The position numbers were made by a program, and so were the translations under genes. A stretch of 64,000 bases of DNA from a bacterium (lineage in GTDB: Bacteria > Desulfobacterota > Binatia > Binatales > Binataceae): positions 41,845 through 105,844 of the forward strand of contig JADBKU010000030.1 in assembly GCA_014896235.1 (NCBI GenBank). Reading direction: 5' to 3'. Shown here in pieces: positions 51,174 through 59,152 of this stretch. Each line of letters starts with the position of its first letter. Within the stretch, counting starts at the first letter, position 1. Under the pieces are notes generated by a model, which was given only the letters and a program-made list of their open reading frames with translations, did not search any database and was not told the DNA's origin.

Positions 51174-53312
51174 ATGAACCATCTGAATGAAATCCAGGTG
51201 CTGCGTTTTTTGATTCAGTTCACGCTCCTGTTCGTCAGCGCGCGGCTGCTTGCCGACGTGATGAAGCGGCTCGGCCAGGCGACCGTTATCGGCGAGCTGC
51301 TTGCCGGCATTCTGCTCGGACCGACGGTGCTGGGTCATTTCGCGCCCACGCTGCATCGCATCCTCTTTCCACCCGACGCAATCGTCAACCATTTGATCGA
51401 CGGCGTGGCCTGGCTCGGCGTGATCATGCTGCTGCTGATGACCGGCCTCGAGACCGATCTCGGCCTGCTCAAGCGGGTCGGGCGCGGCGCGCTTTCGATT
51501 TCGATTCTCGGCGTGCTTGCGCCGGGCGCGGCGGGTTTCGCGCTCGGATGGGCGCTGCCGGCGATCTATCTCGTCAAGCCGGACGATCGGCTGATCTTCA
51601 GCCTGTTCATGGCGGTCGCGATGGCGATTTCGGCGGTTCCGGTCATCGCCAAAATCCTGATGGACTTCGATTTGATGCGCCGCGATCTGGGCATGACGAT
51701 CCTGGCGGCCGGGATAATCGACGACACGCTTGGATGGATCGCGCTGTCCGTGGTCGCCGGCCTGGCGGCGCATGGCGCCGTGGATTTGCGCTCGCTCGGC
51801 GGAACGATTCTGGCGATCGTTCTGTTCGTGGGCTTCTGCTATTACGCGGGCGGCGCATTGGTGCTGCGCCTGATGCGCTGGATTGACGATCACGCACAGG
51901 CGGAACATGCCGGGATGAGCGCGCTGGTCGGCGTCGCGATGGTCTGCGCGATCGTCACACAGGCGATTGGCATCCACGCCGTCTTTGGCGCGTATATCGC
52001 CGGATTGATGATCGGGCGTTCCGCACGGCTGCATCGGCTCGACCGCACCGATCTTGAGGCCGCCACGGTCGGCGTCTTCGCTCCCGTCTTCTTCGGTTTC
52101 TCGGGACTCAAGGCGAACCTCTTCGCAATTCACCAGCTCTGGATCGCGATCGCCGTCCTCGCGATCGCGATCGCGGGCAAGCTGGTCGGATGCACGTTGG
52201 GATCGCGCATCCATGGCCTCGGCTGGCGCGAGTCGCTTGCCGTCGCAATTGGCATGGACGCGCGCGGCGGAATGGGCATCATCGTCGGCATGATCGGCCT
52301 CAATATGGGCGTGCTCGGACCGGAGATGTACGCGATCGTGATCATGGTCGCGCTGGTCACTTCGCTGATGACGCCGCCGCTTCTTTCATGGGTGCTGGCG
52401 GGCCTCGAGCCGGGACCCGAAGAGATCGAACGGTTCGAGCGCGAAAAGATGCTCGCGCGAGTGCCGTTTACGAAAGAGGGCGCGAAGCTGCTGGTGCTGA
52501 GCGGCGGCGGGCCGCACGCGCGTCTTGCGGCGCATCTGGCGGGCGTCCTTGGCAACCATCCGGACGCGACGATCACGATCTTCCGCGCGACCGTGGCGGA
52601 ATCGGCGCCGGCGAACCCCGCCGAGGAGGAAATCGCGCGGAATCTGGCGGCGCTCAAAACGATCGCGGTGCAGAGCGGCGCGCCCAACGTGATCACGCGC
52701 ACCGGCTCCGGCGATTCGGCCGCGGAAGCGATCCTGAAAGAAAGCGCGCGCGGCTACGACGCGATTTTTGTCGGCGCGTCGCAAAATCCCGGCGGCGACG
52801 ACGACGCGCTCGCAGGCGAAGTATTGCCGCGAATCGTCGCCGACGCGCGCACGCCAATCATTATCGCGCGAGACGCGGGCGCGCCGATTCCGCTGCGGCG
52901 AGCGCTGGCGCCCACGACCGGCGCGACCTTCTCGCGGCTCGGCGCGAGTCTCGCAATGTTATACGCGCATGCGACCGGCGCCACGATTACGGCGCTGTTC
53001 GTGAATGAGGCGCCCTTCACGCTTCGCAGTCTGTACCGCCGCGCCGACGCGGAGCGCGACGGAGTGCCGATCGCCGAGGAAATCCGCAAGCTTGGCGAAC
53101 CGCTGGGCGTGGCGGTTGACGCGCGCGTGGCGACCGGCGGGCGTCCCGAACGGGTGATCCTCGACGCCGCCGCGCGGATGTCAGCCGACCTGCTCGTGAT
53201 CGGCGTAATGCGCCGTCCGTCGAATGGCCATCTGAATTTCGGACCGAAGGTCGATTACATCCTGCGGAACGCGCGATGCGCGATCGCATTGGCCGTCACG
53301 CCCGACACCTAA
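51174..53312 (+). CDS. Cation:proton antiporter (CPA2/Kef-type) with universal-stress-like cytosolic domain
   Basis: A 712-residue protein starting at ATG 51174. Twelve or so membrane helices include TVIGELLAGILLGPTVLG, AVAMAISAVPVIAKIL, AAGIIDDTLGWIALSV (the DD pair of CPA2 transporters) and AVAIGMDARGGMGIIVGM. From about residue 450 come two USP-like domains: KLLVLSGGGPHARLAAHLAG and ALAPTTGATFSRLGASLA. The USP parts could sense ATP, redox or stress and gate transport. It probably exchanges Na or K for H at the inner membrane. Confidence 0.92.
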   Translation: MNHLNEIQVLRFLIQFTLLFVSARLLADVMKRLGQATVIGELLAGILLGPTVLGHFAPTLHRILFPPDAIVNHLIDGVAWLGVIMLLLMTGLETDLGLLKRVGRGALSISILGVLAPGAAGFALGWALPAIYLVKPDDRLIFSLFMAVAMAISAVPVIAKILMDFDLMRRDLGMTILAAGIIDDTLGWIALSVVAGLAAHGAVDLRSLGGTILAIVLFVGFCYYAGGALVLRLMRWIDDHAQAEHAGMSALVGVAMVCAIVTQAIGIHAVFGAYIAGLMIGRSARLHRLDRTDLEAATVGVFAPVFFGFSGLKANLFAIHQLWIAIAVLAIAIAGKLVGCTLGSRIHGLGWRESLAVAIGMDARGGMGIIVGMIGLNMGVLGPEMYAIVIMVALVTSLMTPPLLSWVLAGLEPGPEEIERFEREKMLARVPFTKEGAKLLVLSGGGPHARLAAHLAGVLGNHPDATITIFRATVAESAPANPAEEEIARNLAALKTIAVQSGAPNVITRTGSGDSAAEAILKESARGYDAIFVGASQNPGGDDDALAGEVLPRIVADARTPIIIARDAGAPIPLRRALAPTTGATFSRLGASLAMLYAHATGATITALFVNEAPFTLRSLYRRADAERDGVPIAEEIRKLGEPLGVAVDARVATGGRPERVILDAAARMSADLLVIGVMRRPSNGHLNFGPKVDYILRNARCAIALAVTPDT

Positions 53313-53420
53313 TCGCGACAACCTCGCGAGTCGCGCCGCCAAACCGTCGCTGACGGGCCGGATTTACACTTCAACGAAGCTGTTCTCTGGACGCTTCAGC
53401 GTCGCGGCTATCGCTGCCGC

Positions 53421-53651
53421 TTAACGGCAGCCGCATCCGCCGCCGCAACAAGCTCCGCCGCCGCCCATCGCCGTCCCGCCGGAAACGGGAGCGTTTCCGT
53501 TCGAGCCATGCGCCGCCGCGAAGACGGACATCTCCCGGCTCAGCCGCACGCCATGGCAATCAGGACATTCGGCGTCTTCCGCGTGCCCCGGACGGACCAG
53601 CGTTTCAAACGAGCGATCGCAGTCTTCGCAGTAAAATTCGTAAATCGGCAT
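53421..53651 (-). CDS. FmdB-type zinc ribbon protein
   Basis: A 76-residue protein. MPIYEFYCEDCDRSFETLV is the FmdB signature; Cys pairs C8/C11 and ECPDC (C29/C32) form a zinc ribbon. The C-terminal tail GGGGACCGGGCGCR is Gly/Cys-rich. FmdB relatives are small regulators found with amide metabolism genes, though many are of unknown role. It follows mce by 24 bases, in a unit with the TPR protein. Confidence 0.93.
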   Translation of the reverse strand: MPIYEFYCEDCDRSFETLVRPGHAEDAECPDCHGVRLSREMSVFAAAHGSNGNAPVSGGTAMGGGGACCGGGCGCR

Positions 53652-53675
53652 CGTGATTAGCCTCCGAACGGACCC

Positions 53676-54080
53676 TCATTCGTCAAACGGCTGCGCGTAT
53701 TCGACCAGCACTCCGCGCGTCGCCTTCGGATGGAGAAAGCATATCATCCCGGCCAATCCGGGCCGCGGCTTTTGATCGATTACCGGGATTCCCTTGGCCT
53801 TAGTCGCTTCCAGCTCGCGCGCAACGTCGTCGCTTTCGAAACAAACGTGATGCAATCCGCCTCCGCGACGCGCGAGGAACTTGCCAACGCCGTTTTCGGG
53901 ATTAAGCGGTTCGAGAAGTTCGATCTCGGTTTCCCCGGCCTGCAACAGCGCAGCCTTGACGCCCTGGTCAGCGACAGTCTGGGTTTTGGTCAAATGCAGT
54001 CCGAGCAGGTCGCGCCAAAACCGCATCGCCTTATCCAGGTCGGGCACCACCACGCCGACATGATGAATCTTCTTCAGCAT
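53676..54080 (-). CDS. mce: Methylmalonyl-CoA epimerase
   Basis: A 134-residue VOC-fold enzyme. It converts (S)- to (R)-methylmalonyl-CoA in propionate use. Metal ligands are in place: HHVGVVVPD (His7), GGGLHHVCFE (His78) and GVLVEYAQP (Glu127), with ELLEPLNPEN typical of the family. Its start is 4 bases after the stop of the TPR gene, so they are co-transcribed. The mutase is not in the window. Confidence 0.94.
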   Translation of the reverse strand: MLKKIHHVGVVVPDLDKAMRFWRDLLGLHLTKTQTVADQGVKAALLQAGETEIELLEPLNPENGVGKFLARRGGGLHHVCFESDDVARELEATKAKGIPVIDQKPRPGLAGMICFLHPKATRGVLVEYAQPFDE

Positions 54081-54084
54081 CGTT

Positions 54085-56517
54085 TCAGCCTTCCGAGCGA
54101 TTGCCGCAGAGCTTGCGCTGCAGATCGCTCCATCTTTCCTTCATTCGCGGCGATCCGAGGTTCGGATGCTCGCTGCGGGTGACGGTCAGTTTATTGCAGG
54201 CGCCGGCTACATTGCCCTCGTCCGCGAAAATCCGCGCCATATTATATTTCGCCTCGAAAAACAGGCTATCGGATTCGGCGGCGACGGATTCGACCCGGCT
54301 CCAGAGGTCGAGCGCGTCTTTGTAATCGTTGCGCGCCTGCGCGATTCGCGCCAGCCCGGCGTTGGCGTCGGGCGACGCCGGATCGGCGGCGGCGACCTGT
54401 TTGAAGGTGGCTTCGGCCTTATCGGTCTGGTTGGTCGCGAGATACGCCTCGCCCAGCACCGAGAGCGTCCCGGTTAGATCCTTGACGGGAATTTTTCCCT
54501 CGTCGGCCTGTCGTGCGAAATATTCGTAGGTAATCGCGGTGAGCTTCGCGTTCTCAAGATAACCGCGATCGTCGCCGGCCGCGCGGCTCGCTTTGGCCGC
54601 GCGCCAGAAGCTCATCCCGACTTCCTTGATATAATCGTCGCGCGCCGAAGACTTGGCGTCTTTGGCGACCAGCGCCGCGGCCTCGCGATCCAGTTCGGCG
54701 TATTGCGCGGTGCGATCGAGCGCGGTTAGGCGCCATTTGACGACTTCGGCGAACTTGGCGGACATCGCCGGATACTGAGTTTCGTAATTCGCCAGCATCG
54801 AGGCGATCCGCGGATAATCGACCTTCGGTTCCTCTTCAAGCAGCGCGGTCAGCATGTAAATCGCACGGCCCCGGCTGTCGCGCAACGCTTTTTGCTGCGC
54901 GGCCGGCGAAGCGCGTTCCGCGCCCGGCTCCATCTGAATCGCGCTGGCAAGCGCGTCCATCGCTTTTTTGCGCAACGCATCGCGCTCGGCGAGCGGCGCT
55001 GCGACAGGCGGCTTGCCGCCATTCGCGGATGCCGAAGGCGTTTTGTCGAGCGCCTCGAGCGCCCGGTAATAACATTCCGCGGCGTTGTAACGCGCGGTGT
55101 AATCATAGTCAGGGTTGCCTGAAACCTGGCTGTACTGGTCGGCCGCCGCGGAGAACTCGCCGATACGCTGATAGTATTCGCCGAGCCGGAAGCGCGGCTC
55201 GAACGCATATTTGCCGCGCGGATAATGCTTCAGATATGCCTGCGCGGCGGCGATCCATTTCTTTTCGAGCGCCGCGTCCCGCATCCCGCCGCGCTCCCAT
55301 TGCAGCCGCGGAATTTTATAAAGGATGTAAGCCGCCCATTGCGCGTCGGGATTGCCGGGCTGGCTCGCCATCTGTTCGGCGACCTTTTCGACCATGTCGG
55401 CGCGACCCCCGGCGTAGAAAAGATCGGCGGCGTATTTCCACGCCTTGGGATATTTGCCGCTGCGCGCGGCGGCCCAATAGTAATTCGCGGCGGGAAGCGG
55501 ACGATGCTTGTAATACAGGATGTTGGCGAGCAGCCAATCCTGAAATGGATCATTGGTTGAGCCGAATTCCGCGACTGGGTCGGAAAGGCTATCGGCCGCC
55601 GTCGCCACCACCACCGCCCAATCTCCCGGATCGTTCTGGCGATCGCGTGCGTAACCGACGATTTGCTGATGCAGCGCCGCACGCTTGGCCGGATCGGCGG
55701 CGGCTTGCTCCTGCTTGAACAGCTCGCGCAAGCGCAGCATTTCGAGTCCGCGCCGCTGAGCGCCGGTCGCGCCCGAAGCCAGCCGGGCGGTCATCCCTTG
55801 CGCCTGATCGATCTTGCCCATCGCCGCGTAGGTCGTGGCGAGCCCCTGCTCGGCAGGCCGGTATTGGCGCGTCCAGGATCCGGCGGACATGACTTTCTTG
55901 AAATCGGCGACCGCGTTCGCATACTCGGAGTGCTGATATTTGCCAAGCTCGCGTTCGGCGAATGCGCGGCCGAGCAGATTTTCGCGAACTAACTCGGGAT
56001 TGACGATTATCAGCGTGCTGGCGGTGAAACCCTGGATCGATTCGTTCAACAAGCGCCGCGCCGTCGCCGGTTCGTCCGCATAAAGCCCCGCGCCCTCGAA
56101 GCGCAGCCACGAAAGCGGGTAAAGCGCCCGCAGCGCCAGTTGTTCTGGCTCGGTGTAGTCGCAGTTGCCGCCGTTGTCGATCTGTTCGATGCACGCGTCC
56201 TTGCGCCGCTGATAAGTCGTGTACATCCGATCGAGCATCCCTTCGAGGCGGTCGTACGTGGCGAGCAAACGGCCGGTCGAGCGGGAGCCTTCCGCGATTT
56301 GCGCGAATTCGGACTCGGCCGCATCGAGTTGCGAGATCGCATCGCTTGCGGCCGAAACATTGGTTTCCCCTTCGTTGACCAGAGGCTCGATCGCATCCAG
56401 TTTGCGATTGAGCTGGCTGATACTTTGCGCCCGCGCGGCCGGGACGCCCGCCATGCTCGTCCCCAATGCGATCGCGACGACGAGCGCCCAACGGCGCCAT
56501 TCGATGACTGACCTCAT
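54085..56517 (-). CDS. Large periplasmic TPR-repeat protein
   Basis: An 810-residue exported protein. The signal peptide is MRSVIEWRRWALVVAIALGT with a likely cut after ARA before QSISQL. The start at 56517 is chosen over 56601 because it gives this signal. A helix pair region near 30-120 (with Cys in DACIEQIDNGGNC) is followed by many degenerate TPR motifs: QLALRALYPLSW, ANAVADFKKVMSAGS, EPRFRLGEYYQRIGEFSAAADQY, LSVLGEAYLATNQTDKAEATF. The last part has DANAGLARIAQARNDYKDAL. The role is unknown; such proteins often scaffold envelope complexes. It is followed by mce (4 bases) and a FmdB-type gene. Confidence 0.86.
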   Translation of the reverse strand: MRSVIEWRRWALVVAIALGTSMAGVPAARAQSISQLNRKLDAIEPLVNEGETNVSAASDAISQLDAAESEFAQIAEGSRSTGRLLATYDRLEGMLDRMYTTYQRRKDACIEQIDNGGNCDYTEPEQLALRALYPLSWLRFEGAGLYADEPATARRLLNESIQGFTASTLIIVNPELVRENLLGRAFAERELGKYQHSEYANAVADFKKVMSAGSWTRQYRPAEQGLATTYAAMGKIDQAQGMTARLASGATGAQRRGLEMLRLRELFKQEQAAADPAKRAALHQQIVGYARDRQNDPGDWAVVVATAADSLSDPVAEFGSTNDPFQDWLLANILYYKHRPLPAANYYWAAARSGKYPKAWKYAADLFYAGGRADMVEKVAEQMASQPGNPDAQWAAYILYKIPRLQWERGGMRDAALEKKWIAAAQAYLKHYPRGKYAFEPRFRLGEYYQRIGEFSAAADQYSQVSGNPDYDYTARYNAAECYYRALEALDKTPSASANGGKPPVAAPLAERDALRKKAMDALASAIQMEPGAERASPAAQQKALRDSRGRAIYMLTALLEEEPKVDYPRIASMLANYETQYPAMSAKFAEVVKWRLTALDRTAQYAELDREAAALVAKDAKSSARDDYIKEVGMSFWRAAKASRAAGDDRGYLENAKLTAITYEYFARQADEGKIPVKDLTGTLSVLGEAYLATNQTDKAEATFKQVAAADPASPDANAGLARIAQARNDYKDALDLWSRVESVAAESDSLFFEAKYNMARIFADEGNVAGACNKLTVTRSEHPNLGSPRMKERWSDLQRKLCGNRSEG

Positions 56518-56597
56518 GTTGCCTCTTGATCTCTCCGTAAGAAGCGTCGGCGTCTCCCCAAAAACGCCGAATGGCAAGAATAGATCAGCCGCCTCGA

Positions 56598-57323
56598 TCA
56601 TGGGAACGGCATTTTTTCAAGCGCTTCCGGAACCGCCGCGAGCGATGCGACGCGCGCGATTCGGCCGTTGACCGCGACGCGTTCCGGCGCGCGCGGCTCA
56701 ATCAGGATCGCGGCGAGGCCCGCGGCTGTGGCGCCGGCCACATCGAGATGCGGCGCGTCGCCGACATGCGCGGATTGACCCGGCGTGGCGCAATGGCGCG
56801 CGAGGGCGGCGTCGAACAGTTCCGGCGCCGGCTTGGCCCATCCGGCTTCCGACGAAATCGTGATCGAATCGAAAAATCCGGCGAGTCCAAGGCCCTCGAG
56901 AATCGCGTAAACGCGATAATCGAAATTGGAGATGAGGCCAATTTCGATCCCGGCGCGCTTGAGAAATCGCAACAGCGGCGCCGCCTCGGGATCGGCGCGC
57001 CAGTTCGCCGGATCGCCGAAAAACCGGAACAATTCGTCGAAATAGGCGTCGAAATCATTGAAAATGCCCAGTCCGCGAAAACTCTCGCGCACCACGGCGC
57101 GCCACCAGTCTCGCTCCATGACGCGCAATTCCGCTGGCGGCCGGCCGGGACCGAACGCCAGTCCCCCGGCGTTATGAAACGCCCGGCGGAAGCCCGCCGC
57201 CACCGCGTCGGCGGACGCATCGACGCCGTACGACCGCGCAATCCGCGCGTAACTCTCACCGATCGGCTGGCGCGCTTCGAAGAGCGTGCCGGCGGCGTCG
57301 AAGAACACGACTTTGAGCGCCAT
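56598..57323 (-). CDS. HAD-superfamily hydrolase (HAD-IA type)
   Basis: A 241-residue HAD protein. Motif 1 is VVFFDAAGTLFEAR, where the usual second Asp of DxDGT is Ala; motif 2 is GLISNFD, motif 3 Lys in GWAKPAPELF, and motif 4 HVGDAPHLDV. The cap is the C1 helical type. With the acid/base Asp missing it may be a slow phosphatase, a phosphotransferase relative or a binding protein. It starts 3 bases after the tandem VOC gene. Confidence 0.86.
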   Translation of the reverse strand: MALKVVFFDAAGTLFEARQPIGESYARIARSYGVDASADAVAAGFRRAFHNAGGLAFGPGRPPAELRVMERDWWRAVVRESFRGLGIFNDFDAYFDELFRFFGDPANWRADPEAAPLLRFLKRAGIEIGLISNFDYRVYAILEGLGLAGFFDSITISSEAGWAKPAPELFDAALARHCATPGQSAHVGDAPHLDVAGATAAGLAAILIEPRAPERVAVNGRIARVASLAAVPEALEKMPFP

Positions 57324-57326
57324 CGG

Positions 57327-58223
57327 CTATTCGCTCCCCGCGCCGGGACCGCCTAGGCCGTCCCAAACCTGAATCAGCGCGCCCAGCGCCGATTGCGGCG
57401 AAATGAAAAACTGCCGTTCGCCGCGATAATTGGTTTCGTTGCCGACGATTCGCACGCCGTCCGCGCGCAGTTTGCCCAGGATGCCCTCGAAATCCCGCAC
57501 GTCGATCGTCACGTGATGCATTCCCTCGCCATAGCGCTCGATAAAGCGGCGCACGAAATCGTCCGGCGTATTGGGGCCGACGCTGCGCAGAAATTCGAGC
57601 TTGAACCCGGCCGCTTCGAGATGGCCCAGAACGAAATTGCCCTGCGATACGCTCCGAATCGGATAGTTGAGCACTTCGCACGGAAACCAGCGGCGGAAAA
57701 ATTCCATCGCCGCGGTGATATCCCGCACCGCGATCGCCACGTGGTCGAAACGCGCAAGGCCGTCGTCCGGCGGGAGCGGACGCGGCGCATCGTAGTCGAG
57801 CGGTTGCCAAAGCTGAATCAGTACGCCGAAAGCCGATCGCGGCGAGATGAAGCAAGTGCGTTGTCCGTCCGGAAAATCGTGCTCATCGACCACCCGCACC
57901 CCCGCCGCCTTCAGCGCCGCGACCATCGGTTCAAGCCGGTCGATCTCGTAGGACAGATGATGCAGGCCCTCGCCGTGGCGGCGGATAAATTGGGTGATAA
58001 AGCTTTGTCGGCCGGGCAATTCCTCGATCAGCTCGACCGCGGCTCCTCCCAGCCAGAAATCCTGCCAAAGAAACCCGCCCTGCGCCTGCTCGCTGACCTG
58101 CTTCTCATGGCGTGGCGAAATCGGAAAATAGCGACGGAAAAATTCCATCCCGCGATCGATCGCTTCGACTGCCAGCGACACATGGTCGAAGCGCATCCGG
58201 ACTTCGTTGCGTAAATTCGTCAA
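57327..58223 (-). CDS. Tandem VOC-domain protein (epimerase/glyoxalase-like) without the usual Glu ligand
   Basis: A 298-residue protein of two VOC modules. Module 1 (about residues 10-140): RFDHVSLAV, EGLHHLSYEID, FGVLIQLWQP. Module 2 (about 155-290): RFDHVAIAVRD, GEGMHHVTIDV, LGALIQVWDG. In methylmalonyl-CoA epimerase the last strand gives a Glu (LVEL), and here both modules have Gln. So one metal ligand may be missing twice, or Gln fills the site. It is too short for HPPD. The start TTG 58223 has AGGAG 12 bases before it; ATG 58196 is the alternative. Confidence 0.82.
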   Translation of the reverse strand: MTNLRNEVRMRFDHVSLAVEAIDRGMEFFRRYFPISPRHEKQVSEQAQGGFLWQDFWLGGAAVELIEELPGRQSFITQFIRRHGEGLHHLSYEIDRLEPMVAALKAAGVRVVDEHDFPDGQRTCFISPRSAFGVLIQLWQPLDYDAPRPLPPDDGLARFDHVAIAVRDITAAMEFFRRWFPCEVLNYPIRSVSQGNFVLGHLEAAGFKLEFLRSVGPNTPDDFVRRFIERYGEGMHHVTIDVRDFEGILGKLRADGVRIVGNETNYRGERQFFISPQSALGALIQVWDGLGGPGAGSE

Positions 58224-58288
58224 ATCGAAGATATTCTCCTCTCGCCCGCAATTTAGTTTTCACGACCGCGATTGCTCTGCGGCAGCGC

Positions 58289-58432
58289 TCAGGCCCGCCA
58301 GCCACGGCCGAACCGCGCGAAGACGAAGCGGCGCATCAGCGCGCCCAGGCTGCGCAGGATCAGCGGCCATCCGTTCGCGATTTTTCCGGCGTAAACGCCA
58401 AGAGATTGAGCCGCGCGCGAGGCCGCCGGCAC
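58289..58432 (-). CDS. Candidate 47-residue basic protein
   Basis: A GTG-started frame just after the phosphoesterase stop, with GGAG 10 bases upstream. The predicted peptide MPAASRAAQSLGVYAGKIANG continues into LILRSLGALMRRFVF and RGWRA, giving a possible amphipathic or membrane-facing basic helix. The frame extends the upstream frame without a domain, so it may be a chance ORF. Confidence 0.22.
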   Translation of the reverse strand: MPAASRAAQSLGVYAGKIANGWPLILRSLGALMRRFVFARFGRGWRA

Positions 58433-58433
58433 T

Positions 58434-59090
58434 TCAAAGAAACTCCAGGCTCGCCGCCAGCCGGCCGCCCTCGGAGCGCACCACGATATAGCCGCCGTCC
58501 TTGAACGGCCCGGCGTTGACGATCGTGGTCGAGCCGATCGCATCAATCGCCGCGGATTCGTGGATATGGCCTGAGAGGCAAACGTCCGGCTTGAATTCCT
58601 CGATAAACCGGCGGGCGGCGGTGCTGCCGACCGGACGACCGCCCGCGATTCGATCGCATTTCGTCTCGTATGGCGGCGTGTGACAGACCATCAGCAACGG
58701 CCTGACCCCGCCGACCTCGGCGTAGCCGCGCGTCAGCGTTTCGTAAATTTCGTCTTCGGTCAGTTCGGTCGGCGTCTTGAACGGCGTGATATTCGAGCCG
58801 CCGCATCCGAAGATGCCGACGCCGTCAATCACGAGGCCGCGGCCGTGGAGGCTCACGCCCTCCCTTTCGAGATACGGAATCACCTCGGGCCGGTCGAGAT
58901 TTCCGCTCAGCGCAAGCACGCGCGGAGCCGCCGCGCGCACGGCGTCGAGGACGATCCGGGCCTGTTCTGGGCCGCCAAAGTTGGTTAAATCTCCCGAGAC
59001 GATTATCAGGTCGGCGTCGCAGAGCACCGCGCCCATCCGCGCCAGATTGCGCGTCGCCATGTGCACATCGCCGAAGGAAACAATTTTCAT
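58434..59090 (-). CDS. Calcineurin-like metallophosphoesterase
   Basis: A 218-residue protein. MKIVSFGDVHMATRN has the GDxH metal motif, IIVSGDLTNFGG the GDLxN motif, LALSGNLDRPEV the GNxD, MVCHTPP the His and CLSGHIHESAAI the GHxH. This is the dinuclear metal phosphoesterase fold. It belongs to the small cytosolic group related to the YfcE/MJ0936-like proteins. Substrate unknown. It is 62 bases downstream of the monooxygenase on the same strand. Confidence 0.92.
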   Translation of the reverse strand: MKIVSFGDVHMATRNLARMGAVLCDADLIIVSGDLTNFGGPEQARIVLDAVRAAAPRVLALSGNLDRPEVIPYLEREGVSLHGRGLVIDGVGIFGCGGSNITPFKTPTELTEDEIYETLTRGYAEVGGVRPLLMVCHTPPYETKCDRIAGGRPVGSTAARRFIEEFKPDVCLSGHIHESAAIDAIGSTTIVNAGPFKDGGYIVVRSEGGRLAASLEFL

Positions 59091-59152
59091 CGCCAATTCC
59101 GCCCTGGAAATTCCAGCGTAATCGTATCGGCGCCGGTTATGGAAGGCGCCCC

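Noticed and set aside
57327..58223. 4-Hydroxyphenylpyruvate dioxygenase, given the nearby homogentisate genes
   Set aside because: Length is below 300 residues, both modules resemble methylmalonyl-CoA epimerase, and the C-terminal Fe ligand Glu and HPPD C-terminal helix pattern are absent.
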